Assembly (NCBI RefSeq): GCF_014648655.1 | Contig: NZ_BMRN01000031.1 | Coordinates: 1-64,000, forward strand | Origin: Streptomyces atratus | GTDB taxonomy: Bacteria > Actinomycetota > Actinomycetes > Streptomycetales > Streptomycetaceae | Direction: 5' to 3' | Length of the DNA stretch: 64,000 nucleotides | In this document: piece by piece, positions 9,209 through 18,670 of the stretch | How the letters are laid out: every line of letters begins with the position of its first letter | How positions within the stretch are numbered: the first letter of the stretch is position 1 | Program-made: the position numbers and the translations under genes | Notes under the pieces: generated by a model | Databases searched by the model: none | What the model was told of the DNA's origin: nothing | Seen by the model: the letters and a program-made list of their open reading frames with translations, nothing else

Positions 9209-9442
9209 CGCGACATCAGGTGGCCTGACCCGGCCTGCCTGTGCCGCTGAACCAGCGTCCGGGGCAGTCCACGCTCTGGACGCCTCCCCACCCCGGGGCA
9301 GGCCCGGCTATGGGAACTTGGGGAGTTACCCGCCCTCGCGGTGGGAGAAGTCGGCCGCGTAGGAGTTTCGGGAGGCCCTGCCGATGGCCCGGCCCTCCTC
9401 GACACCACCCTGTGCAAGCAGTGAGCGCACCGGTCGGCCCGG

Positions 9443-10165
9443 CTATGCGGTGTTTCCGTCGCCGCGCGGGTTGCCGGTTGCCGCGCGGGCGGTGACCAGC
9501 CCCGATTCGTAGGCCGCGATGACCGCCTGGGCGCGGTCACGGACGTCGAGCTTGCCGAAGATGCTGGTGATGTAGTTCTTGACCGTGGAGACGCTGATGT
9601 GCAGGTCGTGGGCGATCTCGGCGTTGTCCAGACCGGTGGCCATCAGACGCCACACCTCGACCTCCCGGGGTGTGAGTTCGCCCAGGTCGGTGGGGAGTGG
9701 CTGCGACGCGCCGTGAGGGGCCCGTACGTAGGTGGAGATCAGCCGGGTGAGCAGACGCGGCGCGACGACGGCCTCGCCTGCGTGGACGGTGCGGATCGCC
9801 GCGCTCAGGTCCTCCGGCGAGCTGTCCTTGGGCAGGAACCCGCAGGCTCCGGCGCGCAGGGCACCCACGACGTACTCGTCCATGTCGAAGGTGCTGAGGG
9901 CCAGGACCCGGCAGCCGGGCACGGTGGCGGCGAGTTCCCCGGTCGCGCCGACACCGTCGAGGACGGGCATCCGAATGTCCATCACCACGACGTCGGGGCG
10001 CAGTCGGCGGGCGAGGGCGACAGCCTGCGCGCCGTCCTCGGCCTCTCCCACGACCTCGAAGGACGGGTCGGGGGAGAGGATCAGCGACAGGCCGCGCCGG
10101 ACCAGCGGCTGGTCGTCCGCGATCAGCACTCTGATCCTCGGTGTGTTCGGCCGGGTCCCGGTCAT
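9443..10165 (-). CDS. NarL/FixJ-family response regulator
   Basis: 240 residues. The receiver domain has the acidic pair Asp17-Asp18 (IADDQ), phospho-acceptor Asp63 (VVVMDIRMP), a conserved Ser/Thr near residue 93 (LALSTFD) and Lys in GFLPKD. The C-terminal LuxR-type helix-turn-helix starts at about residue 168 (LTPREVEVWRLMATGLDNAEIAHDL). Its ATG overlaps the stop of the histidine kinase gene by the ATGA pattern, so the two are translationally coupled. The probable output is control of the divergent MMPL exporter gene and of its own operon. It is convergent with the eroded response regulator that ends at 9208. Confidence 0.9.
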   Translation of the reverse strand: MTGTRPNTPRIRVLIADDQPLVRRGLSLILSPDPSFEVVGEAEDGAQAVALARRLRPDVVVMDIRMPVLDGVGATGELAATVPGCRVLALSTFDMDEYVVGALRAGACGFLPKDSSPEDLSAAIRTVHAGEAVVAPRLLTRLISTYVRAPHGASQPLPTDLGELTPREVEVWRLMATGLDNAEIAHDLHISVSTVKNYITSIFGKLDVRDRAQAVIAAYESGLVTARAATGNPRGDGNTA

Positions 10166-11388
10166 CGGTGTGCCCCCTCGTGCTGGACGGCTGCTTCGGC
10201 CGCCTCGTCCGTGGTCAGCGGCAGGTCGGCCACCACTGCGAACCCACCGTCGGCCCGCGGGCCGACGGCGAGGGTGCCGCCGTGCAGGGCGACGCGCTCG
10301 CGCATGCCGATCAGGCCGTAACCGCCCGAGCCCACCGACGACGCCCCCTCCTGCGGCGGTGTGCTCCCGCCGTCGTCCCGCACTTCGACGGTGACCCGAT
10401 CCTGGCGATACGTCAGCCGCACGGACGCGCGGGCGGGCCCCGCGTACTTGCGGGCGTTGGTGAGGGCTTCCTGGGTGATCCTGAACACCGTGAGGCCGAC
10501 GGTCGGCGGCAGCGGGCGCTGCGGCCCGTGGACGCTGAACTCGGTCGGCAGTCCGGCAAGGCGGGATTCGGCCACCAGAAGGTCGAGGTCGTCGACGCCC
10601 GGCTGGGGCTGCGACGGCGCGGACTCCGGTTCGTCACCGGCCCGCAGCACATCGAGGAGCTGGCGCATCTCGCGCAGGGCGAGCCGCCCGGAGGATTCCA
10701 GGGTGACCAGGGCGTCCCGGACCACCTCCGGTCGGGCGAGGTTGGCCCGGGCTCCGCCGGCCATCAGCTGCATGGTGGTGATGTGGTGGGCCACGATGTC
10801 GTGCAGCTCCCGTGCGATGCGGCGGCGTTCGTCGGCCACCGCACGGTCGGCGAGAAGTCTGCGGTTCGCCGCCACCTCCCGCTGCCAGCGGTTGACCGCC
10901 ATGGCGGTGCCGACGACGATCAGGGCGGAGAGGGGCGTGACAGCGGCGTCCTGCCAGGGCGGAATCCGGCCGTGGCTCTGGCTCAGCAACGTCAGCGACA
11001 CCGTCGCGACGGCCGCGACCGCTGTCACCCGGCCGGTGCAGGCCCTGGCGACTGAGTACAGGGCGACCAGCAGGACGGCACCGAAGTGTCTGGGCAGCGG
11101 CGCGGTCAGGGTGGCTGTCGTATCGAGTGCCAGTACGGCAGCGAGCGCCACCACCGGGTGGCTGCGCCGGACGAGCAGCGGCAGGGCTGCCAGCGCGACG
11201 AGGAGGAACCCGGCCACGCTCACGGCGTATCGGCCGTCGGGGTCGTCGAAGAACACGTAGCTGAGCAGGTTCATCGCGCAGGCCCCGCCGGTCACGAGTG
11301 CGTCGTTGCGGGACCACGGCGGCCCGGCGCTGCCGATGTTCAGCGGCTCCCGGGCATCGCCGGGCCCGATGTGTCGGCGCCTGCGCAT
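10162..11388 (-). CDS. Sensor histidine kinase (HisKA_3, NarX/DesK type)
   Basis: About 408 residues. Four to six hydrophobic segments (residues 38-165) form a membrane sensor with little extracytoplasmic sequence. The dimerisation/phosphotransfer helix reads RRRIARELHDIVAHH with the phosphorylated His at about 196. A C-terminal HATPase domain follows, with the N-box ITQEALTNARKYA, a G-box VEVRDDGG and GYGLIGMRERV. It is coupled by ATGA to the response regulator. ATG 11388 is preceded by GGGAGAA; the open frame runs further upstream but lacks a better ribosome site. The gene is divergent from the MMPL exporter, a frequent arrangement in which membrane stress or a lipophilic compound induces efflux; the signal is not evident. 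Confidence 0.88.
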   Translation of the reverse strand: MRRRRHIGPGDAREPLNIGSAGPPWSRNDALVTGGACAMNLLSYVFFDDPDGRYAVSVAGFLLVALAALPLLVRRSHPVVALAAVLALDTTATLTAPLPRHFGAVLLVALYSVARACTGRVTAVAAVATVSLTLLSQSHGRIPPWQDAAVTPLSALIVVGTAMAVNRWQREVAANRRLLADRAVADERRRIARELHDIVAHHITTMQLMAGGARANLARPEVVRDALVTLESSGRLALREMRQLLDVLRAGDEPESAPSQPQPGVDDLDLLVAESRLAGLPTEFSVHGPQRPLPPTVGLTVFRITQEALTNARKYAGPARASVRLTYRQDRVTVEVRDDGGSTPPQEGASSVGSGGYGLIGMRERVALHGGTLAVGPRADGGFAVVADLPLTTDEAAEAAVQHEGAHR

Positions 11389-11498
11389 GTCTGTTCTCCC
11401 TGTGTCCGGCCTTACGGCCTCCGGTACAGAGTTGCACAGCAGCTGCAGCGACAGCACCGTCGGCGGCAGCTCGCGGCCCGCGACCAGGATGGGGACCA

Positions 11499-11543
11499 GG
11501 ACCAGGACCTGGGTCCTGGTCCCTGGCCGGGGCAGGACCCAGG
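11499..11543. promoter_or_regulatory. Two overlapping inverted repeats in the kinase/MMPL divergent region
   Basis: A perfect inverted repeat with 11-base arms (11499-11509 and 11512-11522, 2-base spacer) overlaps a second perfect repeat with 11-base arms (11508-11518 and 11533-11543). The right arm of the first is largely the left arm of the second, so as RNA the two stems are mutually exclusive. They lie about 120 bases upstream of the MMPL start, in its leader or promoter. They could be a paired operator for the adjacent response regulator or a leader switch. Confidence 0.5.
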
Positions 11544-11662
11544 GCCCCGGCCCGGATCATCCGCTGCCAGGACGCTTACCGGCCCCTCGGGGTGATGGTC
11601 TGGATACCGGCCGGGAGCCCCCGGCAGACGTCCGCATGCAAGTCCGTCCGCCGGAGGACATC

Positions 11663-13876
11663 GTGATCCGCGCCCTGACCGGATACTCCACCAGACACCC
11701 GTGGAAAGTCATCGCCCTCTGGGCGGTGCTGGGTGTCGTGCTGAGCGCCCTGGCCCCGACACTGATCGGCCGCGTCACCCAGAACCAGACCGGGGATTTC
11801 CTGCCCAAGAGCTACGACTCGGCCGCCGCCCTGGAGATAGCCGAGGAACAGTTCGGGGTGAACCCCGACGCCACCACCGTGACGATGCTGGTCGCCCGGT
11901 CCGACGGCAAGGCTCTCGGCGCCGCCGACCAGAAGCGGGTCGAGGCCGAGGCGGCGAAGCTGGCGCAGCGCCGGGTGATCATGCCCAGGGAGGGCGACAG
12001 ACCGAAATTCCTGGTCCCGGACCGCTCCCAGACACCCCGGATCGCCCCGGCAATGGTGGCACCCGACCGGAGTTTCGAACTGCTCTCCGTCGAGCTGATC
12101 GGGAACCGTACGGACAAGGGGGTCCAGGGCGTCTACCGGGCCTTCCGGGACGCCGCCCGGACGCAGTTCTCCGAGGCGGGGATGCGCACCGGCTTCACCG
12201 GAAGTCTCGCCGACACCGTCGACACCACCGATTCCCACGAGACCGCCGCGAAGGTCGGGGGCGCCCTCCTCATGGGGCTCATCCTGCTGATCAACGTGCT
12301 GGTGTTCCGCAGCGTGCTGGCGGCCCTGCTGCCGCTGGTCGCGGTCGCCATGATCATCGGCGTGGCGGGGGGAGCCGTCGCGGGTGCCGCGATACTCACC
12401 GGGCGCAAGCTCGACGCGGGCACCCCTGATCTGATCAGCGTGGTCCTGCTCGGCATCGGCATCGACTACCTGCTGTTCCTGCTGTTCCGCTTCCGCGAGC
12501 AACTGCGCGCCCGGCCGGAGCAGTCCGCCCGCGAGGCGGCCGGGCAGGTCTCGGGACGGGTGGGCACCGCGATCACCTCGGCGGCGCTGACCATCGTGGC
12601 CGGGTTCGCCACGCTGGGCGTGGCGACCTTCGGCCAGTCCCGCTCGCTGGGCCCCGCCATCGCCGTCGCGGTCCTGGTGATGCTGCTCGGCAGCCTCACC
12701 CTGCTGCCGGCGCTGCTCGCGGCCGCCGGGCGCAAGATGTTCTGGCCCTCCAAGGCCCTTGGCCACGAGCCCGACGAGGGCCGTGCCGCCCGCTTCGGGG
12801 CGCGGGTCGCACGACGACCGATGACGATGACGTTCGCCTCCGTCGCCCTGCTTGCCGCGCTGGCCGCCGGGCTGATCGGGATCCGCATGGACTACGGCCA
12901 GGGCAACGCCGCTGCCAAGACCCCTGCGGCGGCCACCGCGACCGAGATATCCCGTGCGCTGCCGGCCGGGGTGTCGGACCCGACGAGCGTCTTCGTCACC
13001 GCCACTGACGGCGGCACCCTCACCGCAGGCCGGCTCGACGGCCTCTCCCGTGCTCTCACCCAGGTCAAGGGCGTGGGCCAGGTCGCACGGACCGTCCTGA
13101 ACAAGGACCACCGCGCCGCCCGGATCGACCTCTACCCGACCGCGGACCCGCAGAGCCAGCAGGCCCGCGACCTGGCCTCCGGGCCCGTACGGGCAGCGGT
13201 CGCCCAGCACACACCCGCCGGAACGACGGCACACGTGGGCGGAACGGCGGCGATCTACGCCGACATCTCCACCGCCGTCGACCACGACCTGAAGATCGTG
13301 TTCCCGGTCGCGGCCGCACTGATCGCGCTGATCCTCCTGCTGCTCCTGCGCAGCCTGCTCGCACCGGTGATCCTGATGCTCTCCGTCGGGCTCGGCTTCG
13401 CCGCCACCCTCGGCGCCGCCACCCTGCTCTTCCAGCACGTCCTCGGTAAGCCGGGCGTCAACTTCTCCCTCCCGCTCGTGCTGTTTCTGTTCGTCGTGGC
13501 ACTGGGCACCGACTACAACATCCTGATCAGCGACCGGATCCGGGAGGAAATGCAGCGACCGGGCCCGGCCCGCGCCGCCGTGGCCCGCGCGGTGCAGCAC
13601 ACGACACCGGCCATCGCGACCGCAGGCCTGGTCCTTGCCGGCTCCTTCGCCACCCTCGCCACGACCCCGGGCAACGAGCAGATCGCCTTCGCAATGACGC
13701 TCGGAATCCTGCTCTCCGCGCTCGTCCTCTCGCTGGTGCTGGTCCCCGCCCTTACCGCACTCCTCGGACGGAGCATCTGGTGGCCGGTCCGCCCACGGCC
13801 CACCAAGGGCGGCCACCCGCAGCACCGTGCGAACGCACCTGCCCCGGAACCCGACCGGGTCATGATGGCGGACTGA
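11663..13876 (+). CDS. MMPL/RND-family membrane exporter
   Basis: About 737 residues in the standard actinobacterial MMPL layout. A first transmembrane helix (HPWKVIALWAVLGVVLSALA) is followed by a large extracytoplasmic domain (residues about 40-170), then helices 2-6. A second external domain and helices 8-12 follow, so the two halves are internally repeated. The GIGIDYLLFLLFRFREQ and LGTDYNILISDRIREE segments carry the Asp-Tyr pairs of helices 4 and 10 that relay protons in this family. GTG 11663 is chosen because GGAGGA lies just upstream; an ATG at 11636 is possible. The family exports lipids, siderophores or antibiotics using proton-motive force. Likely regulator: the divergent two-component system. 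Confidence 0.9.
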   Translation: MIRALTGYSTRHPWKVIALWAVLGVVLSALAPTLIGRVTQNQTGDFLPKSYDSAAALEIAEEQFGVNPDATTVTMLVARSDGKALGAADQKRVEAEAAKLAQRRVIMPREGDRPKFLVPDRSQTPRIAPAMVAPDRSFELLSVELIGNRTDKGVQGVYRAFRDAARTQFSEAGMRTGFTGSLADTVDTTDSHETAAKVGGALLMGLILLINVLVFRSVLAALLPLVAVAMIIGVAGGAVAGAAILTGRKLDAGTPDLISVVLLGIGIDYLLFLLFRFREQLRARPEQSAREAAGQVSGRVGTAITSAALTIVAGFATLGVATFGQSRSLGPAIAVAVLVMLLGSLTLLPALLAAAGRKMFWPSKALGHEPDEGRAARFGARVARRPMTMTFASVALLAALAAGLIGIRMDYGQGNAAAKTPAAATATEISRALPAGVSDPTSVFVTATDGGTLTAGRLDGLSRALTQVKGVGQVARTVLNKDHRAARIDLYPTADPQSQQARDLASGPVRAAVAQHTPAGTTAHVGGTAAIYADISTAVDHDLKIVFPVAAALIALILLLLLRSLLAPVILMLSVGLGFAATLGAATLLFQHVLGKPGVNFSLPLVLFLFVVALGTDYNILISDRIREEMQRPGPARAAVARAVQHTTPAIATAGLVLAGSFATLATTPGNEQIAFAMTLGILLSALVLSLVLVPALTALLGRSIWWPVRPRPTKGGHPQHRANAPAPEPDRVMMAD

Positions 13877-14206
13877 CCTAACGGCTCAGGTGACCTGTGA
13901 GCACCTCATCTGTCCGGCGTGGCCTCGCACGGTTGAGCGTGCGCACCCGTGACAGCCACCAGATGTTTCAAGAGCCGTCAGAAACACCCTGGAAGCCCAC
14001 TGGAAATCTTGAAATCGCGCCCGGCCCAGGCAGGTTTGCCCCGATCGATATTCAGGGGCGAAGCGGTTGAGTCAGGCAGTCAAAACAAGATCTTCATCGG
14101 ACTCCACAGCAACGAGGTGCCTGGTACCGAGCCGAAGCCGACTTCCGCGCCGCCCTGGACACCGCGTTCCGCGGCACCGACCGTACCCACCAACCCAAGG
14201 AGACCT
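13877..14206. other. Intergenic region with a possible gene remnant
   Basis: About 330 bases. A short stretch at about 14118-14185, read out of frame with the downstream hydrolase, spells WYRAEADFRAALDTAFRG, which looks like the tail of a lost helical protein. The open frame of the hydrolase continues upstream into this DNA but the residues there are not protein-like. Confidence 0.35.
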
Positions 14207-15946
14207 GTGACCATCCTCAGCCCCACCGCGTGGCGCGCCTCCGCCGCGAACCTCACCCTCGCCGCCTGCTTCATCACTTCCCCCGCCCTGGCCTCAGCTT
14301 CAGAGACCCCCGCCAAGAACGGCACCGGAGCCGGGCTCGACCAGTACCACCGGCAACACCTCGGCTGGGGCAGCTGCGTCACGGGCCCCGTCGACACGAC
14401 GGGCCGCGATCTGGACAAGGCCGGTGTGCAGTGCGCGGACGTCACCGTGCCGCTCGACTACGCCCACCCCGCAGGGCGCACGATCACCCTCGCGATATCC
14501 CGGCTCAAGGCCACCGACACCCACCACCGCATCGGATCGATCCTGCTGAACAACGGCGGGCCAGGCGGACCTTCAGTCCAGTCGCCGCCGGACGTCCGCA
14601 AGGCGATGAAGGACGTCGGCGCGCGCTACGACATCGTCGGCTTCGACCCACGCTTCGTCGGCCGCAGCACCCCACTGGACTGCGGCTGGCCCGTCGGCAC
14701 GTCCTGGTTCTCGGCCGGCACCAGCCGGGCAGGCTTCGACGGCCAGGTCGCCCTGCAGAAGAGCCTTGCCAAGAAGTGCCGCACCCATGACGCCTCAGTG
14801 CTGCCGTACATCAGTACCCGCAACACGGCCCGTGACATGGATGTCGTCCGCGGCGCGCTCGGCGAGCGGAAGATCTCCTACCTCGGCTACTCGTACGGCA
14901 CCTACTTGGGCGCGGTTTACACCCAGATGTTCCCCGGCCGCTACGACCGCGTCGTGCTCGACGGCGCGGTCGCCCCCGCCGACTACGGCCCCCGCCTGAC
15001 GAAGGGCACCGAGCGCGCGAGCGAGAAGGCGCTGTCCGCCTGGGCCGCGTGGGCGGCGGACCGCGACGCCGAATACGGCCTCGGCCGCACCCGCGCCCAA
15101 GTGCTCACCACCGTCGACCGCGTCCTCAAGGCGTCCGCCAGTGGCCCGCTGACCGTCGGCACCGGCTCGGACACCTTCCGGATCGACGACACCCAGGTGC
15201 CGGTCCTCCTCTACTCCAGCATCGGGGACGACACCGACCCGACCCGGGCGTTCCTCGCCGAGCAGCTGGCCGTGCTGAGCAGGGCCGCACGGGGCACGGC
15301 GCCGACGCCGCTCTCGCCGGAGTTCGCCGCGACGCTCCGGTACCTACTGCATGGCGCGGCCGAACCGTCGGGAGTCCAGGCCGCGGTCCTCTGCGGGGAC
15401 GTGGCCGCCCCGCGCGACCCCGAGGTCTACTGGCGCGACATCGAACGCAGCCGGGCCGCGCACCCGGTGTTCGGACCAATGACCAACAACATCGGCCCCT
15501 GCGCCTTCTGGGACCGCCCCCGCGAGGAACCCACCCAGGTCCGCCGCGACGCCCCGGTACTGATCGTGGCAGCCACCGGCGACCCCCGCACCACCTACAA
15601 GAGCAGCGTGACCCTGCACGAGCAACTGCCCGGCTCCAAGCTGCTCACCCTCAAGGGCGCCAACCGGCACGCCCTCTTCGGCCGCTACGGCAACGCCTGC
15701 GTGGACGACGAGGTCAACAGGTACCTGGCTACCGGAAAACTGCCGACGAAGAATCAGACTTGCGTCAAGCGCGCCGGTGAGGCGTCTTCGTCGGATTTGA
15801 TGACGACGAAGGCGTTGTCCGCGCCGATGGGGGCGTCGATCAGCATCAACACCGCGGCGATCACTGGTGTAGCCGCCGCGCTGATCGTCGCTGGTGGCGG
15901 CACCGCCGTCGCAGTACGCCGCCGCAAGACCCGCCGCGCCGCCTGA
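14207..15946 (+). CDS. Secreted alpha/beta hydrolase, tripeptidyl-aminopeptidase-like (S33)
   Basis: 579 residues. A signal peptide (residues about 1-30, ending ALASASE) precedes an alpha/beta hydrolase of the Streptomyces S33 tripeptidyl aminopeptidase type. The oxyanion region reads NNGGPGG (115-121) and the nucleophile elbow GYSYG has Ser229. The later GDPRT supplies the Asp and NRHALFG the His, followed by the TAP-like C-terminal domain with Cys pairs. The DPRGVGRS motif of relatives is DPRFVGRS here. A C-terminal hydrophobic helix with a basic tail (VAAALIVAGGGTAVAVRRRK) suggests membrane or wall retention after export. GTG 14207 is preceded by AAGGAGA. A strong terminator follows at 15965. 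Likely role: trimming extracellular peptides. Confidence 0.85.
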   Translation: MTILSPTAWRASAANLTLAACFITSPALASASETPAKNGTGAGLDQYHRQHLGWGSCVTGPVDTTGRDLDKAGVQCADVTVPLDYAHPAGRTITLAISRLKATDTHHRIGSILLNNGGPGGPSVQSPPDVRKAMKDVGARYDIVGFDPRFVGRSTPLDCGWPVGTSWFSAGTSRAGFDGQVALQKSLAKKCRTHDASVLPYISTRNTARDMDVVRGALGERKISYLGYSYGTYLGAVYTQMFPGRYDRVVLDGAVAPADYGPRLTKGTERASEKALSAWAAWAADRDAEYGLGRTRAQVLTTVDRVLKASASGPLTVGTGSDTFRIDDTQVPVLLYSSIGDDTDPTRAFLAEQLAVLSRAARGTAPTPLSPEFAATLRYLLHGAAEPSGVQAAVLCGDVAAPRDPEVYWRDIERSRAAHPVFGPMTNNIGPCAFWDRPREEPTQVRRDAPVLIVAATGDPRTTYKSSVTLHEQLPGSKLLTLKGANRHALFGRYGNACVDDEVNRYLATGKLPTKNQTCVKRAGEASSSDLMTTKALSAPMGASISINTAAITGVAAALIVAGGGTAVAVRRRKTRRAA

Positions 15947-15964
15947 GCGGAACCGGCGCAACCC

Positions 15965-15998
15965 AAGGGCGGCATCCCCTCGGCGGGGTGCCGCCCTT
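15965..15998 (+). terminator. Rho-independent-type hairpin after the S33 hydrolase
   Basis: A strong hairpin with arms AAGGGCGGCA..CCC and GGG..TGCCGCCCTT, about 19 bases after the hydrolase stop. No U-tract follows, as is usual for streptomycete terminators. Confidence 0.75.
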
Positions 15999-16139
15999 CG
16001 CCGGCGTCTGGCCCACCGTCATCCGCCTCCAACCCCCGAACCGCTCCCGCAGCATCCGGACCTCGGTATCGGCCAGCACTCCCGAACCAGCCAGGGAGCA
16101 CTGCGACCACTGAACCGTTCCGGGTTTGATCGAGGCTCG

Positions 16140-16757
16140 GTGTCCTGCGACGTGCCGCGCGACATCACCGAGGATGCCGAACGGCTCCACACGCTGTTCC
16201 GGCAGCCCACGGCCCGCCAGCTGCCCGCGGTCGAGGAAGCCATGGGAATCCGGACCAAGGCCCTGCTGATCCAGTTGAACGCCGTTTGCAAGGCCGTCGA
16301 CGAGCTCGCCAAGGCTGTGGAGCGATCCTTCCGCACTCACCCCGACGCGCCGATCATGCTCAGCTTCCCCGGCATCGGCCCCGGTGTCGGGGCTCGCCTC
16401 CTGGCAGAGATGGGCGACGACCGCACCCGCTTCGCAACCGCCGGCGGACTCAAGGCGTACGCAGGCGTGGCCCCCATCACTAGGGCCTCCGGCAAGCGCA
16501 AGTACGTCGGCCGCCGGTTCGTGAAGAACAACCGGCTCAACCATGCCGGACACCTATGGGCCTTCGCCACCCTCACCCACTCGCTCGGAGCCAACGCCCA
16601 CTACCGACGACGCCGTGAGATTGGAGACTGGGATGCCCAAGCCCTCCGGCATCTGTTCAACCGCATGCTCGGCCAACTCCACCACTGCCTTCAGCAGCGG
16701 GTGTTCTATGACGAGAGCGTTGCCTTCCCTCCGGTGGATGGCTCCACCCTGGCATGA
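16140..16757 (+). pseudogene. IS110-family transposase, C-terminal fragment
   Basis: The last 200 residues or so match the C-terminal (Transposase_20) domain of IS110/IS1111 enzymes: FPGIGPGVGARLLAEMGDD, then GLKAYAGVAPITRASGKRKYVG, and WAFATLTHS..ANAHYRRRR. The catalytic Ser-containing motif region is present, but the N-terminal RuvC-like DEDD domain is absent. The frame upstream of about 16140 reads into unrelated Pro-rich sequence after the hydrolase terminator. This is a broken element and is not autonomous. Confidence 0.8.
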
Positions 16758-16799
16758 ATACCGATTGGCTGACCGCAGAGTGGCCCGCATGATGGGTGC

Positions 16800-17357
16800 G
16801 TGATTTCGAAAGAGCGTGCTGTCGAACTGGTTGAGCAAGCACTGCTGCGTGAACACCAGGGCCGTCCGCTCTCGCAGGACACCGTGCCGCCCGAGGTGGT
16901 TTCGGGCGTGGCGCGGCACGAGTTCGGATGGCTTGTGTCAACGCAGTCCCGAGCATGGCTTGAAACGGGAGATTCACGGCATCTCATCGTCGGTGGCGGA
17001 CCGATCCTGGTCGACGGCGAGGACGGCAGCGTCTACATGATTCCGATCGTGACCTTCAAGATGGACAACTGGCAGGACGAGTACCGCCGGCGCTTCAAAG
17101 GACATACGCCGTCCAACGCGAAAGCCCCGCTCAGTGCACATGTGGCGCAGATTCTCGCCGACAAGGGACGCCTGGCTGCCCTGCGCGCACTACGTCAGCA
17201 GGCACCGACACTGGAGCTGGAGCAGGCGCTGACATACGTGTCGGCACTGGAACGCGGCGATGCACCCAGCTGCGAACTCGTGGCGCTGTCGGAGCCAGAT
17301 GTGCCGCCGTCCGAGGTCTCGCTGATCCAGATGGCAGGGCCTGACCTTCGCCCCTGA
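16800..17357 (+). CDS. YrhB/Imm35-domain protein (possible immunity protein)
   Basis: 185 residues. The N-terminal 85 residues fit the YrhB (Imm35) domain: a helix ELVEQALLREHQ, then HEFGWLVSTQSRAWLETGD, and GGGPILVDGEDGSVYMIP. This is the typical order of a Trp-containing strand followed by a P-I-L-V-D turn. The C-terminal 80 residues are helical and not recognised. Members occur as immunity proteins beside polymorphic toxins or as orphans. No toxin is next to it; an IS110 remnant lies directly upstream, so a partner may have been lost. The start GTG 16800 has a weak ribosome site. Confidence 0.65.
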   Translation: MISKERAVELVEQALLREHQGRPLSQDTVPPEVVSGVARHEFGWLVSTQSRAWLETGDSRHLIVGGGPILVDGEDGSVYMIPIVTFKMDNWQDEYRRRFKGHTPSNAKAPLSAHVAQILADKGRLAALRALRQQAPTLELEQALTYVSALERGDAPSCELVALSEPDVPPSEVSLIQMAGPDLRP

Positions 17358-17534
17358 AGTGATCCACTTGACGGCTATCAATGGTTGGTCCGGTTGAGGA
17401 TCAAGCTCTCCTGATACGGCGCCTCTGCGCGTTCTGGTCCGCACCCCCAGTCCCACGCATGGCGGGCACCTCTGCAACGATCGTCTTGAAGGCGGCCACC
17501 GATCATCGGGGCCGACCTACGAGAGGACAACTTC

Positions 17535-18458
17535 GTGACACTCATGACGAGCAAGCCCACGGTGGCCATTTTGGGTTCGGGCGGCATCGGCGGTCTGCTG
17601 GCCGCCCTACTGTCCCGCTCCGGGCACCGCGTCATCTGCCTGGCCCGCGAAGCCACGGCACACACCTTGCGCAGCAGCGGGATCGAGGTACATAGCCGCC
17701 AGTTCGGCGACTTCACCGCAGCCGTGGAAACGGACAGCGAACTGCGAGAGCCGGTCGACGCGTGCCTGATCACCGTCAAGCAGATCGCTCTGGATGCCGC
17801 ACTTACCCGCGTCCCGCCCGCAGCCCTCGGCGACGCCCTCGTCGTACCGCTGCTGAACGGCGTCGAACACCCTGCCACCCTCCGCGCTCGCTACCGGCCT
17901 GACCGGGTGGCCCCCGGAGTGATCCGCGTGGAGTCAACCCGCCTTGCCCCCGTTGGCACCGGGCCCGTCGTCATCGAGCACGGCAGCCCGTTCGTCGAGA
18001 TCGACCTGGCCGCCGGCACGGCACCCCGCCCCCACGTCGAAGCCCTGGCGACCGCCCTGTCCGCCGCGGGCGTGACGGCCCGCCTGACTGAGGACGAGAC
18101 CACAGCCTTGTGGGCAAAAATGGCCTTCCTCGCCCCCTTCGCCCTCCTCACCACCCGGTACGGCGCGCCCCTCGGAGAGGTCCGCACCCGCCACCACGAG
18201 GAGCTGGAGAGCCTGGTCGCCGAAACCGCCGCGGTCAGCCGTGCCTGCGGCGCACCGGTGGACCCCGCTCAGGCCTTGGCGCGCTACGACGCCTTCCCTC
18301 CCGACGCCAAGTCCTCCATGCAGCGCGACGCGGAAGCGGGCCGGCCGCTGGAACTCGACGCCATCGGCGGAGCGCTGCTGCGCGCGGCCGACCGCCACGG
18401 TGTGCTCGTGCCGGTGGCGACCCGCGTGGTACGGGAACTGCAGTCCGCAGGACACTAG
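17535..18458 (+). CDS. Ketopantoate reductase family (ApbA/PanE-like) oxidoreductase
   Basis: 307 residues. The NAD(P)-binding glycine motif GSGGIGG is at residues 14-20. The family's central Lys occurs in an ITVKQ segment, and LLNGVEH, ALWAKMAFLAPFALLTTRYGAPLGEV and SSMQRDAEAGRPLELDAIGGALLRAA match the C-terminal 6-phosphogluconate-dehydrogenase-like domain. In PanE the conserved Lys and Glu plus Asn/Ser bind ketopantoate; KSSMQRD and the Glu of LELD are in place. It may make pantoate for coenzyme A, but such genes are often paralogues with other 2-oxoacid substrates. GTG 17535 is preceded by GAGAGGA. It is convergent with a gene remnant ending at 18455. Confidence 0.8.
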   Translation: MTLMTSKPTVAILGSGGIGGLLAALLSRSGHRVICLAREATAHTLRSSGIEVHSRQFGDFTAAVETDSELREPVDACLITVKQIALDAALTRVPPAALGDALVVPLLNGVEHPATLRARYRPDRVAPGVIRVESTRLAPVGTGPVVIEHGSPFVEIDLAAGTAPRPHVEALATALSAAGVTARLTEDETTALWAKMAFLAPFALLTTRYGAPLGEVRTRHHEELESLVAETAAVSRACGAPVDPAQALARYDAFPPDAKSSMQRDAEAGRPLELDAIGGALLRAADRHGVLVPVATRVVRELQSAGH

Positions 18459-18670
18459 AAGGGTGACTCCAGGGAGTACCCGCCCTCGCGGAGAGGGACG
18501 GATTCGGGCTTTGATTCGGCAACGCGCTGTCTGGCAGCCCGCTGCTCGGCCACTGTGGGGTGGACGGCGATCGCCTCGGCCGCCTTACCTTGCCGGACCA
18601 GGACCTCGAACAGTTCCTCACGTGCCTTGATCGTACCGAGGGCCCGCAGTTCAGTGGTGGCGGCGTTGAG
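18455..18670 (-). pseudogene. C-terminal remnant of a helical-repeat protein
   Basis: The minus-strand frame reads TTELRALGTIKAREELFEVL, then VRQGKAAEAIAVHPTVAEQ and RAARQRVAESKPE, with good codon bias. Helix-turn-helix spacing resembles TPR-like repeats of long Streptomyces proteins of unknown function. Upstream of about 18670 the frame loses sense (Arg/Trp-rich), so the 5' part is missing. It overlaps the convergent PanE-like gene by about four bases. Confidence 0.45.

Noticed and set aside
11576..13825. A 749-residue minus-strand frame opposite the MMPL exporter
   Set aside because: Gly/Gln/Asp-rich shadow of the exporter; no conserved motif.
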